Positions 19,790 to 29,917 of a stretch of 64,000 nt of DNA are shown piece by piece; within the stretch, counting starts at the first letter, position 1; every line of letters starts with the position of its first letter. The notes below the pieces were generated by a model, which ran no database searches, was not told where the DNA came from, and saw only the letters and a program-made list of their open reading frames with translations. The stretch covers positions 24,521,760 through 24,585,759 of the forward strand of contig CM064495.1 in assembly GCA_032716605.1 (NCBI GenBank), in the 5' to 3' direction. Position numbers and translations under genes: made by a program. This DNA comes from Paralithodes platypus. Its lineage: Eukaryota; Arthropoda; Malacostraca; Decapoda; Lithodidae.

Positions 19790-20242
19790 TAATTAATTGT
19801 TAAAAAGGGGTGGGGGGGGGGGGGAGAGGCTGTGCGGAATAAGGCCATATCCCCTCTGTACCCTTGGAGATTGTGATATATCACGAGCTGTGATAGGATG
19901 GGTTCTACCGTCCAGTATTTAGTCGTGTTAATTTTTAAGAGAGTTTTCACATAGTTGCAACTATGTCTATTTTTTACCAAAGTGCACAGTGAGTTTACTG
20001 TACAATTAGTTTTAAGATCAGAGCAAGTACCTATTGCAGGGTCTCGCTCGGTGGGACACAGATGTGTCATACTCTTTCAAGCATAAGGTCGCCTGCAACG
20101 ACCTTACCATGAGCAAGCAGTTTCTTAATGCCACGCACTGCTAGCAAATCTTTTATAACTTTTTTATATTTTGTATTGCATACAATAACAAATCTTAAGA
20201 AAAATGTTATTCGGATTTTCTTCCCTAAGGTTAGGATATTTT
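19790..20242. other. non-coding 3' region of the DIRS element
   Basis: Between the recombinase stop and the internal complementary region. It includes a G-run at 19809-19823 and no coding frame. Confidence 0.5.
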
Positions 20243-20484
20243 ATGATTACGGGGCCCTACTAAATATAAGGTTTTCTCTACTTCCCTTCGGGAATCAAAC
20301 CTATAATTTAATAGGGTCCCTTCATCATTGACGACTTCGCCTTAATATCAAGACTGGAGGCGGGACGCCTCCAGTCTTGATATTCAGGCGAAGTCGTCAA
20401 TGATGAAGGGGCCCTATTAAATTATAGGTTTGATTCCCGAAGGGAAGTAGAGAAAACCTAATATTTAGTAGGGCCCCGTAATCA
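20243..20484. repeat. DIRS internal complementary region, present as a 242-bp perfect-looking palindrome
   Basis: Arms of about 118 bp (20243-20360 and 20366-20484) meet at GGAGGC-GGGAC-GCCTCC. Each arm joins the right-end extension (...GGGAATCAAACCTATA) to the left end (ATTTAATAGGG...), the order expected of a circular junction, which is what the internal complementary region of DIRS elements records. Here two copies face each other. Confidence 0.7.
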
Positions 20485-20900
20485 TTGACGACTCGGGCCC
20501 TCCCAACCATCCCACTTCCCATTCGTTGATTTCCATAGTTTCTTCTTGGTATATCAGTGAAGAACGAGGATGGCCGCTAGGGGGCCTGGTATCGGGGGAG
20601 CAAAACATGAGAAATCCACGTATATGGCAAGTCATATGATAACAGATATTAAATTATCTTTTCTTTTTTCTTTTTTACAGAGTTTTTTTCTGTAGGGTAC
20701 CCAATCAAAATGACCATCCCATAAGGGAATTAGGCGTGCACTTGTACTCCATGATCTTCCGCGCGGGTTATTCAAATTGCTGGCGCAGGATGTTGAATGG
20801 AGACTATTAATGTTGTTGTTGTTGTTGTTGTTGTTCCCTAAGCTGCCTGGCCGAACAGCCCCGAGTCCCTAAGGAAGGCCATGGCCATGGTCGGGCTTTC

Positions 20901-22364
20901 TCACAGAGCTCTCAAAGAGTGTAAATTGTGTTGTTGGCGTAAGTGGTTGTGTGAAATGCAGTCTTCTATGATGTGTTTAATGGTATGGGGTGCTGTGTTA
21001 CAACCCGGGCAGGTGTCGACGACGGAGTCATCCAGTCTCTTCTGATAGCTCAGAAGAGCCGGATGGTGTCCGCATCTCAGCCTGGCCAGGTGGACTCTGT
21101 CCTCGCGAGGAAGGGAGGATTCAGAAGGATTGATTTCGGGAGGTCGTGCTTGCAGCTGCGTGTTGTCTATGAGTGAGTGGATGGAACGGCGAGTGATATG
21201 AGTATGGATGTGCTTCCGGAAGTTGGTTTGGGGTGGGCAGGGAGGGAGAGAAGACAGTATTTGTGTGTGATAGCGTGTGCTGGGTGTTGTTTTGATATTT
21301 CTTGGTGTCTGTGGGTGTGTAGCCATGTAGTGTAGTGGGTGGTGTTGATTTGTGGAGGCTGCTGCCAGGAATTGTGTGCCTCTCATGTCTAGATGATCTT
21401 TGACTTTGAGGACTTTGGTTTCTTGATGTAGGTGATCTGTGGGTGTCGTGGCTGTGCATCCTGTGATGATTTTCAGGGCTTTATTTTGAATAGTCTGTAA
21501 GGTCTTATGATGTGTTTCAGCTAGGTTAGAAGCCCAGGCCGGGCTTGCGTATTCCATAACTGATCTTATGTATTGTTTGTAGACTGTGGTGGTGGTTTCT
21601 TTGTTGTGTCCAAATTTCGTGTGGGCAAGTGATCTGAGGGCGTTAAGTCTGAGTGTCAGTTTCTTTTTCGTGTTTGTGGTGTGCTGTTTGAATGTCATTT
21701 GGGTGTCGTATGGTACTCCTAGGATTTTGTGTGTGTGTGTGTGTGTTAGGGGTGTGTTGTTTATGTTGAGTCCCGGGACGTAATCGTGCTCTCCTGTCCA
21801 GCTTGTGAGGAGCGTTGCAGTGGATTTAGCTGGGGCTAAATTGAGTCTGTTTGTAGTGCACCATTCATGTAATGTGTCAAGATAGTCTTGAAGGAGTCTT
21901 GTTGCTGTATCTGGGTTTTGGTGCGTGCTTGTGAGTGTTATGTCGTCTGTGTAGGAAGCTATGGTTATTTGGGGTGAATTCGGTGTATTTATATCATGCA
22001 TGTACAGATTGAAGAGTGCGAGCGACAGGACGGATCGTTGCGGGACTCCGCTTGGGAAATTTCTAATGCTAGATGACTGACCGGCAAAAGATACGTGTGC
22101 ACATCTGCCTGCTAAGAAGTTGGCCAGCCATCTTTTTGTGTTGTTGTGCATGTATGTGTTGTAGATTTTGTTTGTTAGGTTGTGGCGGGGGATGGCATCG
22201 AAGGCTTTACTAATGTCGAGTGTGGCAAGTACTGATCTGTGTGGTGGTCTAGCTGAGTTGATGCCATCAAAAGCTCTTTGTGTAAGGTCTGTAAGAAGAG
22301 TGTTTGTGGAGTGCAATGGCCTGAAGCCGTGTTGTGTTGGAGAAAGGGGTAAGTCAGGTGTCAT
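20901..22364 (-). CDS. LINE family B reverse transcriptase, 487 codons
   Basis: Reverse transcriptase with LDISKAFDAIPRH (first catalytic Asp) and GVPQRSVLSLALF. The second catalytic site reads SYTDDITLT, where the sister copy has SYADDITLT. The C-terminal third ends with a Cys/His cluster (CPGCNTAPHTIKHIIEDC), a CCHC-like knuckle found at the end of several LINE lineages. The upstream start is missing; the sequence between 22364 and 22596 is the frameshifted N-terminal RT portion. Confidence 0.8.
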   Translation of the reverse strand: MTPDLPLSPTQHGFRPLHSTNTLLTDLTQRAFDGINSARPPHRSVLATLDISKAFDAIPRHNLTNKIYNTYMHNNTKRWLANFLAGRCAHVSFAGQSSSIRNFPSGVPQRSVLSLALFNLYMHDINTPNSPQITIASYTDDITLTSTHQNPDTATRLLQDYLDTLHEWCTTNRLNLAPAKSTATLLTSWTGEHDYVPGLNINNTPLTHTHTHKILGVPYDTQMTFKQHTTNTKKKLTLRLNALRSLAHTKFGHNKETTTTVYKQYIRSVMEYASPAWASNLAETHHKTLQTIQNKALKIITGCTATTPTDHLHQETKVLKVKDHLDMRGTQFLAAASTNQHHPLHYMATHPQTPRNIKTTPSTRYHTQILSSLPPCPPQTNFRKHIHTHITRRSIHSLIDNTQLQARPPEINPSESSLPREDRVHLARLRCGHHPALLSYQKRLDDSVVDTCPGCNTAPHTIKHIIEDCISHNHLRQQHNLHSLRAL

Positions 22365-22595
22365 CAGTTGTAGTACAAGGTGCTCTATGACTTTGGAGGG
22401 GGTGCAAAGGAGTGTGATAGGGCGGTGTGAGGAGGGTAGCGTGGGGTCTTTGTTAGGTTTGGGGAATGTGATGATGATACCATGCTTCCAGATGTCTGGT
22501 ATTGTGTTGTGTGAGTAGCTGTAGTTTGATATGTTAGTGAGTGCTTGGTATGCCTTGTGGTCCCAGGTGTCTGAGGTGAATGTTGCTTATGTTGT

Positions 22596-22854
22596 CTAGG
22601 CCACAGGCGGGTGAGAGCTTGAGATTGTTGATGATATGCTTTGTCTGGTTGTTGGTGAAGGGTGTATAGTCAGGGTCTGTGGGAATTGTCTTTTTCGTCG
22701 GATGACACGTCGGTCGTCTTTGTGGGGTTTTAGGTGACTGACATGAGAGAAGTGATTGATGAGAGTGTTTGCTTGTTGTTTACGTGAAGGAGTAGAGTCT
22801 GTTGTTGTGATTGCAGCATGTGATTGTGTTGTGTTGCTGTTGGAAAGTGTGATG
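22596..22854 (-). pseudogene. LINE family B, linker between endonuclease and RT
   Basis: Reading STPSRKQQANTLINHFSHV is the 'lone helper' segment ahead of RT. It is in another phase from the main frame. The frame runs artificially into the DIRS repeat at its 5' end, so its Met at 22883 is not real. Confidence 0.55.
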
Positions 22855-22974
22855 CTATTAATGTTAGTAGGCGAAGTCGTCAATGATTACGGGGCCCTAC
22901 TAAATATTAGTTTTTCTCTACTTCCCTTTGGGAATCAAACCTATACTATCAGCTGGTGCTCAATAGGTTAATGG

Positions 22975-23349
22975 AAGATAATAAGGAATTATATTTGATG
23001 CTGGTAGACCTCTAAGTGTGTTTCGTTATATGTGTGTTGCTTAGGAAGTGGATTAGTAATTGCGTTTTATAGGATATACACAAGAATGAGTGATATTAAG
23101 TAAGTATGTGTATTTGTATGTAAAGGTTTGCTTTTGTATGTGTGTATAGAAGTGCTTATGCCTACCTCCAGGTGCTTGTATTAATATTAATATACGTGAG
23201 TGTGAGTACCTTCACTGTTGACTATGTATGAAATAAAATATGTCTGTGTTTGGGTAAGTGAGTGCTTCTGTGTATATGTGTGTGTGGGTGTGGGTGTGTG
23301 TGTTAGTGTATATTATAGTATTTACAATTGCGCGTGCGCGCAGGCGTGT

Positions 23350-23380
<31 letters not shown>

Positions 23381-23590
23381 TACATTATTTACAATTGTTA
23401 TTCACTCACTCACTTGTTCGTCAAGGGGAATCCACGCAATGCGAGCTAAGCTCATTATTATCGCGCCTCCTTAACTGGGAATGTATTGCGTGAAATGCAT
23501 GTTAAGTATTTATGTATCGTTGGAATGGCTGTGGATGTGTGTGTAGGCTGTATTTTAGCCAATTGGCGACATTTGGAAACGAAGGCATAG
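22975..23590 (+). repeat. GT-rich non-coding DNA with (TG)n tracts
   Basis: Purine/pyrimidine alternating TG-rich sequence, densest at 23270-23370. Frames read through it are low-complexity Val/Cys strings and not genes. Confidence 0.7.
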
Positions 23591-23599
23591 GGTTAATCT

Positions 23600-23884
23600 G
23601 TACGGTACCATTCTCACTACGGTACCAGTCTCACCCGAAGGCTTAGGTTGACCAGTAGCTTAGGTTGACCAGTACGATACCCATCTCACCTTGTAACCTA
23701 TCACCATCCCCAGATGGGACGTCACAACTTCGTCCACTTATACCAGGTTCCTATTTATACTGCTAGGTGAACAGAGGCTACACCGTTAAGAGACTTGCCC
23801 AAATGTCTCTTCCCCGTCCGGGTCTCGAACTCGGGACCTTCTGGTTGTGAGCCAGACGCGCTATCCGTTACGCCACGGGGAGGT
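23600..23884 (-). mobile_element. tRNA-derived SINE
   Basis: On the minus strand it starts at about 23884 with GTGGCGTAACGGATAGCGCG (A box) and GAGTTCGAGACCC (B box). The anticodon arm TCTGG-CTCACAA-CCAGA would give CAC (Val). A tRNA-unrelated body of about 210 bp follows, with two copies of 'ctggtcaacctaagc' near its end. The SINE abuts a (GT)n tract. Confidence 0.7.
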
Positions 23885-24115
23885 GTGTGTGTGTGTGTGT
23901 GTGTGTATGGAAAGTCCTCCCCGCTACAGAGGACAAGAGTGAGAGACTTGGACTTTGAAATGGTCGTGGCGGAGGGACGAATTGGGGAACAACTAGGTTG
24001 ATTGTAGGGAGGTACTGGTACAATAAGATAAACTACAATGTAACTAGAATAAGATAGATTGTACACCACTTTGTAACTGTCACCTTAATAAAAAAAAAAA
24101 AAAAAAAAAAAAAGG
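23885..24115 (+). other. (GT)n tract followed by a poly-A-tailed sequence
   Basis: (GT)n at 23885-23908, then ~190 bp ending CACCTTAATAAA and a 22-base A run (24091-24113). This looks like the 3' end of a retro-inserted transcript or LINE/SINE tail that I cannot classify. Confidence 0.4.
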
Positions 24116-24224
24116 AAACATGCTTACATTACTGAAATGTTTGTGGACATGCAGTAATGCAAGTAATGGTCACTCTTCTGTAAATCTAAAATGGCTTACT
24201 TAATAATGGGAAAGGGGTGGGACC

Positions 24225-24690
24225 TTTTTTTTTTTTTTTTTTTTTTAGGTAAAAAAAAAAAAGTGTATGGAAGGTTGTGCGTACATGTGTTTGCCTGCCG
24301 CTCTCTTTCTGTGACTACCATGTGTATGTGTCACTTGTGTGTATGTCTTACTATGTCAAAGTAGGTATGTGTGTGGGTGCATATATGTATCTGTGAGTGT
24401 GAGTACGTACGTGTGTTTGTGCCTCTGTAGTCTGCGTGTGTGTGTGTGCCTGTGTGTGTATGTGTGAGAGTGTGCTTGTGTGGGTGTGGGTGTGTGCCTG
24501 TGTGTGTGGGTGTGTGCCTGTGTGTGTGCCTGTGGGTGTGGGTGTGTGTGTGTGTGTGCCTTTGTGTGTGTGTGTGCGTGCCTGTGTGTGTTGTGTGTGT
24601 ACCTTTGTAGTGTGCGTGCCTGTGTGTGTGTGTGCCTGTGTATGTGGGTGTGTGTGCCTGTGTGTGTGGGTGTGTGTGTGTGTGCCTGTG
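24225..24690 (+). repeat. poly-T tract and GT-rich minisatellite
   Basis: T-run at 24226-24246, then from about 24330 a TG-rich array with recurring GTGTGTGCCT units. It continues after the CR1-like LINE at 25618, so the LINE sits inside it. Confidence 0.8.
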
Positions 24691-24692
24691 TA

Positions 24693-25615
24693 CTCACCTA
24701 ATTGTACTCACCTAATTGTAGTATACAGGATTTGAGCCTAAGCTCGTGTTGTCCTGTCTCTCTCTCTCTACATTTATCGAATTTTGCTTTAAAAGTTTGG
24801 ATATTTCTTGCTCCCACCACCTCCCCATCCAACTTATTCCAACAATCAATGCTTCTATACGGGAAGCTGAACTTTCTTACATCAGACTTAGATACAACTT
24901 TCCTCAACTTACATTCATGACCCCTGGTTCTTCCCTCGTCCCTCACCACAAAATCTCCCTTGTCGATCTTCTCAAAACCTTTCACACACTTAAACATCAT
25001 GATCATGTCACCTCTCTCTCTCCTCTCCCTCAGCGTTGGCAGCTTTAGCCTCTCCAATCTCTCCTCATATGGCAGGTCTCTAAGGCTAGCTATCATCTTA
25101 GTGGCAACTCTCTGAACTCTTTCCAGTTTTGTATTATGTGTTATAAGGTGTGGAGACCACACCACTGCTGCATACTCCAGTCTTGGTCGTATTATTGTCC
25201 CTATTATTTTTGCTAACATCTCTTCATCTAAATAATTCAGAGCTATTCTCATGTTAGTCAACACTGCATAGGTTTCACCAGTTATTTTATTTATATGCTG
25301 TTCAGGTGACAAGCTGTCTGCCATAACTACCCCTAGGTCTTTTGCTTTCCCAGCTGTACTAATTATTTCATCTCCTATTTTATATCCCCAAGAAGGTCTA
25401 TATTTACTTTTTCCCATCTCAAGAACCTGACACTTACTCGTGTTGAATTCCATCTTCCAAGTTTGACTCCACTCATATAATTTATCTAGGTATCTCTGTA
25501 ATTCTTCACAACTACTCCTACTTGTAATATGCTTCATTAATTTTGCATCATCAGCAAACATAGATATATATGAGCCTATTCCCATTTGAAGGTCGTTGAT
25601 GAAAACCAAAAACAT
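24693..25615 (-). mobile_element. 5'-truncated CR1-like LINE
   Basis: A single RT C-terminal frame followed on the minus strand by a short 3' end with the direct repeat ACAATTAGGTGAGT. CR1-group LINEs end in short tandem repeats rather than poly-A, which fits. Both flanks are the same GT-rich array. Confidence 0.78.
24698..25615 (-). CDS. CR1-like reverse transcriptase, C-terminal 305 codons
   Basis: Starts inside the palm (MFLVFINDLQMG). The catalytic box SMFADDAKLM is intact. Thumb motifs follow (KDLGVVMADSLSPEQH, RPRLEYAAVVWSPH, RVATKMIASLRDLPYEERL). The frame is undamaged up to its natural stop in the 3' repeat, so this is a young but truncated copy. The first catalytic Asp is missing with the 5' part. 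Confidence 0.82.
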   Translation of the reverse strand: MFLVFINDLQMGIGSYISMFADDAKLMKHITSRSSCEELQRYLDKLYEWSQTWKMEFNTSKCQVLEMGKSKYRPSWGYKIGDEIISTAGKAKDLGVVMADSLSPEQHINKITGETYAVLTNMRIALNYLDEEMLAKIIGTIIRPRLEYAAVVWSPHLITHNTKLERVQRVATKMIASLRDLPYEERLERLKLPTLRERRERGDMIMMFKCVKGFEKIDKGDFVVRDEGRTRGHECKLRKVVSKSDVRKFSFPYRSIDCWNKLDGEVVGARNIQTFKAKFDKCRERETGQHELRLKSCILQLGEYN

Positions 25616-25617
25616 GA

Positions 25618-25661
25618 TTGTGTGACATGTGCGCTCACACGCACATGTGTGCGTGTGTGCC

Positions 25662-25692
<31 letters not shown>

Positions 25693-25735
25693 CTGTGTGC
25701 GTGTGTGCCTGTGTGTGTGAGAGTGTATAGTATTG
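25618..25735 (+). repeat. GT-rich minisatellite, continuation
   Basis: Same TG/CCTG units as 24330-24690, on the other side of the CR1-like LINE. Confidence 0.8.
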
Positions 25736-25834
25736 AGGAGGCTGAAGGCCACATAGACCCCAACACCAACACCATCACAGACACCACAACCAAGGTATGG
25801 CAGGGAAAGGGAAGAGTTACGTGTTTACTTATTT

Positions 25835-26040
25835 CTTTTGTTTTGCCAAAGTTTGCTCCCTAGACCTCTATCAAGCTTTAAAAAACACCTACATTACAAG
25901 CTCGCTATCGCTCACCAGGAAAATACTCGAAAAGTGAATGACACAAAGGGTATTACAATTGACAAAGAAATGGAGCGAAAGATCTTAAAATCACCAACTA
26001 ATTGGGCGAACGTCTTAAAATATCAAAATTAATGGGGTTA
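25835..26040 (-). repeat. dispersed repeat R1, copy 1
   Basis: On the minus strand it carries the R1 core: 'cgttcgcccaattagtt', 'ttaagatctttcgctccatt', 'cattcacttttcga' and 'gcgatagcgagcttgtaat', then the 'agaggtctaggga' end. Six such copies exist in the window (see 50415, 57955, 59955, 62440, 63125). Confidence 0.65.
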
Positions 26041-26094
26041 AACGTGATGGAGAAGGTGATCCAGATTCCCCCCACCACACACACACACCTTAGC

Positions 26095-26765
26095 CCTTTC
26101 AGTTTTATTTAGTCTTACTTTGCTTAAACCCTTTCAGTATTCAAAGACGAGTTCTTCTATTATTTTGGCTATCATTAGACGATTTTATACAGCTTAGACA
26201 TATTTTTTGGAAGTCAGAGGGTTTATCAAGATAGTTTTGACCCCCTTGCTTCTTAGAGATCCTTCCTAAACTGCATCAGATCGTCTACTAATAGCCAGAA
26301 TAAACATAATTGTAGCCAAGTGTTAACCCTCTCAGTATTCGTGGACGTTAGTTAATCTTATTCTGGCTACCATTATGTGATGTTAGGTAGGTTGTTAACT
26401 ATATTTGGAAGATGAAAGGTATGTTGCCAAAATGTGTACACCACTGATTTTAAAAGACCGTCTCCAGACTGAATAAAATCGTCTAATGATAGACAGAATA
26501 AAAGAAGGAAAACCATCATACTATTGAGAGGATTAAGGTTTATTGAGATCACATTTACCTCTTTCAGTCCTAGAGGTCGATGATAAGCCAAATCAAATCG
26601 TCTTATGGTTACCAGAATATGATAACAAATACGGCATCATACTGAAACCGTGAACATTTAATATAGTTAGCAAAATTATTATAAAAGCTTTGACGATCAT
26701 ATAATTTAGTCCTGGTTACCATTAGGCGATTGTATACAGCTTAGGAAGGATATTTAAGAAACTGA
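26095..26765. mobile_element. palindromic TTAA-type miniature elements in alternation
   Basis: Forms of 'ttattctggctaccattagacgatttta' (forward) and its inverse alternate about every 100 bp. One unit is bounded by TTAACCCTCTCAGTATTC (from 26325) and, in inverse, AATCCTCTCAATAG ending at a TTAA near 26535, about 210 bp. No coding. A further half-unit lies at 29865-29912, beyond the LINE, so the LINE split this array. Confidence 0.55.
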
Positions 26766-26779
26766 ATCAAAGGGGTAAT

Positions 26780-28119
26780 CACTATAACAACACATCCAAC
26801 ATAACCATCATAAACACATACATCCCTCCCCAAACATCCCCCACAGTACCCAACGAATACAGACCACAACTACAACATATCACAAACACCCCACACATCA
26901 TCCTGGGTGGTGACTTCAACGCCAAGACGTCGGCCTGGTTTGTCGACAACCCCGACACAGACAGAGGGCTGGTCCTACAACACCAATCAGATAACCTTTA
27001 CATCCTCAACGACATCCATCAACATACCCATACTCCCCACCAAGCCCATCATCTCCAGATATCACCTTTTGCTCCCCAGAACTTGACCCCACAACATCCT
27101 GGAAGGTGATTTAAAACCTTAGGCTCCGACCACCTTCCGATCATTATCACCACCAACACCAGACTCACCCCAGCTAGCCATAGACACACTTACACTAATT
27201 ATAAAAGAGCTAACTGGGAAGCTTTCACAAATGAGACAGAACAACACTTTGAAACCTTAATCAGCGCACCCATCACTAGCATCAACAATGCTGTCCACAC
27301 ATTCAACACAACTATCCAAAACGCTGACAAGAAACACATTCCAAGAGGTTACAGAAAATGACACAACCCCAACTTCTCACCAGAAATTCAAAACCTCATC
27401 AGACAACGTGACACGCTGAAACACTCCCCAGCACCCCACACACAAGACATCACACAATAAATCCAAGCACTCAACACCCAGATCAACAACAAAATACAAG
27501 AACAACAAACACTAAACTGAAATAACTTCCTACAAACACTTGATCACAAAACAAACCCCAAAAAAACTCTACAAAACACTAAACAGCATCACACTTTCCA
27601 ACAGCAACACAACACAATCACATGCTGCAATCACAACAGACTCTACTCCTTCATGTAAAACATGCAAATACTCTCATTAATCACTTCTCTCATATCAGCC
27701 ACCTAAAACCCCATAAAGACGACCGACGTGTCATCTGACGCAAGAGACAATTCCCCACAGACCCTGACTATACAACCTTCACTAACTACCAGACAAAGCA
27801 CATCATCAACAATCTCAAGCACTCACCCGCCTGTGGCCTAGACAACATAAGCAACATACACCTCAGACACCTGGGACCACAAGGCATACAAGCACTCACT
27901 AACATATCAAACTACAGTTATGCACACAACACAATACCAGACATCTGGAAGCATGGTATCATCATCACTTTCCCCAAACCCAACAAAGACCCCACGCTAC
28001 CCTCCTCACACCGCCCTATCACACTCCTCTGCACCCCCTCCAAAGTCATAGAACGCCTTGTACTACAACTAATTACACACACCTTACCCCTAGCTCCAAC
28101 ACAACACGGCTTCAGGCCA
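26780..28119 (+). pseudogene. LINE family B endonuclease and linker, decayed
   Basis: Fragments in several phases: endonuclease motif GGDFNAK near 26905, a SDH-like motif (GSDHLPIIITT) near 27125, and the pre-RT linker near 27620-27860. No frame exceeds 100 codons, so coding function is lost. Confidence 0.55.
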
Positions 28120-28368
28120 ATGTACTCCATAAACACTCTTCTTACAGACCTTACACAAAGAGCTTTTGACGGCATCAACTCAGCCACACCACACAGATCA
28201 CTACTTGCCACACTCGACATTAGTAAAGCCTTCGATGCCATCCCCCGCCACAACCTAACAAACAAAATTTACAACACAAACATGCACAACAACACAAAAA
28301 GGTGGCTGGCCAACTTCCTAGCAGGCAGATGTGCACACGTAGCTTTCGCCGGTCAGTCAGTCATCTAG
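28120..28368 (+). pseudogene. LINE family B reverse transcriptase, fingers and palm
   Basis: Carries LLTDLTQRAFDGINSA and LATLDISKAFDAIPRH. A frameshift near 28360 moves the reading to another phase, where PNGVPQGSVLSPALFKLY and SYADDITLTS continue up to the SINE at 28593. Confidence 0.65.
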
Positions 28369-28592
28369 CATCAGAAATTTCCCAAACGGAGTCCCGCAAG
28401 GATCCGTCCTGTCGCCCGCACTCTTTAAACTGTACATGCATGATATAAATACACCCAATACACCCCAAATAAACATAGCCTCCTACGCAGACGACATAAC
28501 ACTTACAAGCACACACCAAGACCCAGGCGCAGCAACAGATCTCCTTCAACCCTATCTCAACACATTACATGACTGGTGCACTACAAACAGAC

Positions 28593-28836
28593 GGCTCGCT
28601 TGGTGTAGCGACTAGCGTCTCGGACTTCCACCCAGAAGGCCCGGTATCGCGCCCACGCTCGGCGCATTAAAGATTTTTCACAAGCACTGAGTCGTTACCA
28701 TCCCTCATGAGCACGGGGATGGGGTAGTAGTACAGGACCCCAATGGAAATACGCCTAATCGGCCTTATTGGGTTATCCTTAGCTGGCTTAGCATGCGCTA
28801 GCTTTAAGAACTATTATTATTATTATTATTATTATT
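28593..28836 (+). mobile_element. tRNA-derived SINE with (ATT)n tail
   Basis: A box TGGTGTAGCGACTAGCG near 28602, B box GGTATCGCGCC near 28641, an unrelated body and (TAT)n at 28809-28836. Comparison with 21815-21860 in the sister LINE shows where it broke the RT sequence (after CTACAAACAGAC). Confidence 0.75.
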
Positions 28837-28963
28837 TAGCCCCAGCCAAATCCACAAGCTGGACAGGAGATCACGCATACTCCCTGCAACTCACCATAAA
28901 CAACATACCCCTAACACACACACACACTCACCCAAAATCCTAGGAGTCACCTATGATACTCAA

Positions 28964-29824
28964 ATGACATTCAAACAGCACACCACAAACTTTAAAAAGA
29001 AACTGACACCCAGACTTAACGCCCTCAGGTCACTTGCCCAAACAAAATTTGGACACAACAAAGAAACCACCACCACAGTTTACAAACAATACATACGATC
29101 AGTGATGGAATACGCAAGCCCGGCCTGGGCTTCTAACCTAGCTGAAACACATCATAAGACCTTACAGACTATTCAAAATAAAGCCCTAAAAATCATCACA
29201 GGCTGCACAGCTACTTCACCTACAGATCACCTACATCAAGAAACCAAAGTCCTCAAAGTCAAAGACTATCTGGACATGAGAGGCACTCAATTCCTGGTAG
29301 CAGCCTCCACGAACCAACACGACCCACTACACTCCATGGCAACACATCCACAGACACCAAGAAATGTTAAAACAACACCCAGCACACGCTATCACACACA
29401 AATACTATCTTCTCTCCCTCCCTGCCCACCCCAAACCAGCTTCCAGAAGCACATCCATACTCATATCTCTCACCGTTCCATCCACTCATTCATAAACAAC
29501 ACACAGCTGCAGGCACGACCTCCCGAAATCAATCCTTCTGAATCCTCCCTTCCTCGCGAGGACAGAGTCCACCTGGCCAGGCTGAGATGCGGACACCATC
29601 CAGCTCTTCTGAGCTATCAGAAGAAACTGGATGACTCCGTCGTCGACTCCTGCCCAGGTTGTAACACAGCACCCCATACTATTAAACACATCATAGAAGA
29701 CTGCATTTCACACAACCACTTACGCCAACAACACAATCTACACTCCTTGAGAGCTCTGTGGGAAAGCCCGACCGTGGCCATGGCCTTCCTTAGGGACTCG
29801 GGGCTGTTCGGCCAGGCAGCTTAG
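28964..29824 (+). CDS. LINE family B reverse transcriptase, C-terminal 286 codons
   Basis: Almost colinear with the last 286 residues of the frame at 20901-22364 (IRSVMEYASPAWASNLAETH, CPGCNTAPHTIKHIIEDC), plus the natural C-terminus (GLFGQAA) lost in the other copy. No catalytic palm is included. Confidence 0.75.
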   Translation: MTFKQHTTNFKKKLTPRLNALRSLAQTKFGHNKETTTTVYKQYIRSVMEYASPAWASNLAETHHKTLQTIQNKALKIITGCTATSPTDHLHQETKVLKVKDYLDMRGTQFLVAASTNQHDPLHSMATHPQTPRNVKTTPSTRYHTQILSSLPPCPPQTSFQKHIHTHISHRSIHSFINNTQLQARPPEINPSESSLPREDRVHLARLRCGHHPALLSYQKKLDDSVVDSCPGCNTAPHTIKHIIEDCISHNHLRQQHNLHSLRALWESPTVAMAFLRDSGLFGQAA

Positions 29825-29917
29825 GGAACAACAACAACAACAACAACAAATAACCTTCTAACATATTTTTCCTAAGCTGACTAAAATCGTCTAATGATAA
29901 CAAAATCAAATAGGGAA

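Larger units (their letters stand above)
20815..22854 (-). mobile_element. 5'-truncated LINE (family B) in the DIRS right repeat
   Basis: Flanked by CTATTAATGTT at 20804-20814 and 22855-22865, an 11-bp target duplication. The uninterrupted target is present once in the left DIRS repeat near 12822-12833. The minus-strand 3' tail is (AAC)n rather than poly-A. A second copy lies at 26775-29849. Confidence 0.88.
12786..22944 (+). mobile_element. DIRS-type tyrosine-recombinase retrotransposon
   Basis: It has inverted terminal repeats of about 300 bp, a Gag-like frame, a reverse transcriptase/RNase H frame, an overlapping tyrosine recombinase frame and an internal complementary region near the right end. 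DIRS elements integrate by recombinase and make no target duplication, and none is seen. Removing the LINE in its right repeat leaves about 8.1 kb. The copy has one stop in gag and two in RT, so it is inactive, but otherwise it is nearly complete. Confidence 0.85.
20564..22944 (-). repeat. right inverted terminal repeat of the DIRS element, split by a LINE
   Basis: 20564-20814 and 22866-22905 together mirror 12786-13088. The outer 40 bp to 22944 (TTTTTCTCTACTTCCCTTTG...) are a right-end extension that is repeated in the internal complementary region. Confidence 0.8.
12541..22967. mobile_element. TTAA-flanked piggyBac-type miniature element, split by the DIRS element
   Basis: TTAA at 12537-12540 is followed by CCCATCCAACCCCAG and two palindromes. 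The right remnant ends ...GAGC ACC..GGTTAA, with TTAA at 22968-22971. The left part (12541-12785) resembles the ends of the piggyBac element at 38662-42423, including a 'gcctgggttctgg' stretch near 12757 like that at 42375. Without the DIRS insert the element would be about 270 bp. Confidence 0.55.
26775..29849 (+). mobile_element. LINE family B, second copy, with an inserted SINE
   Basis: It starts inside an AP-type endonuclease (ILGGDFNAKTSAWF at about 26890), goes through RT and ends with the CCHC-like cluster and an (AAC)n tail (29826-29849). It is 5'-truncated, has many frameshifts, and is interrupted at 28593-28836 by a SINE. Confidence 0.82.

Noticed and set aside
24436..24735. Long Val/Cys and Thr/His frames on both strands of the GT arrays
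   Set aside because: They are translations of TG-rich simple sequence without start context or any domain.
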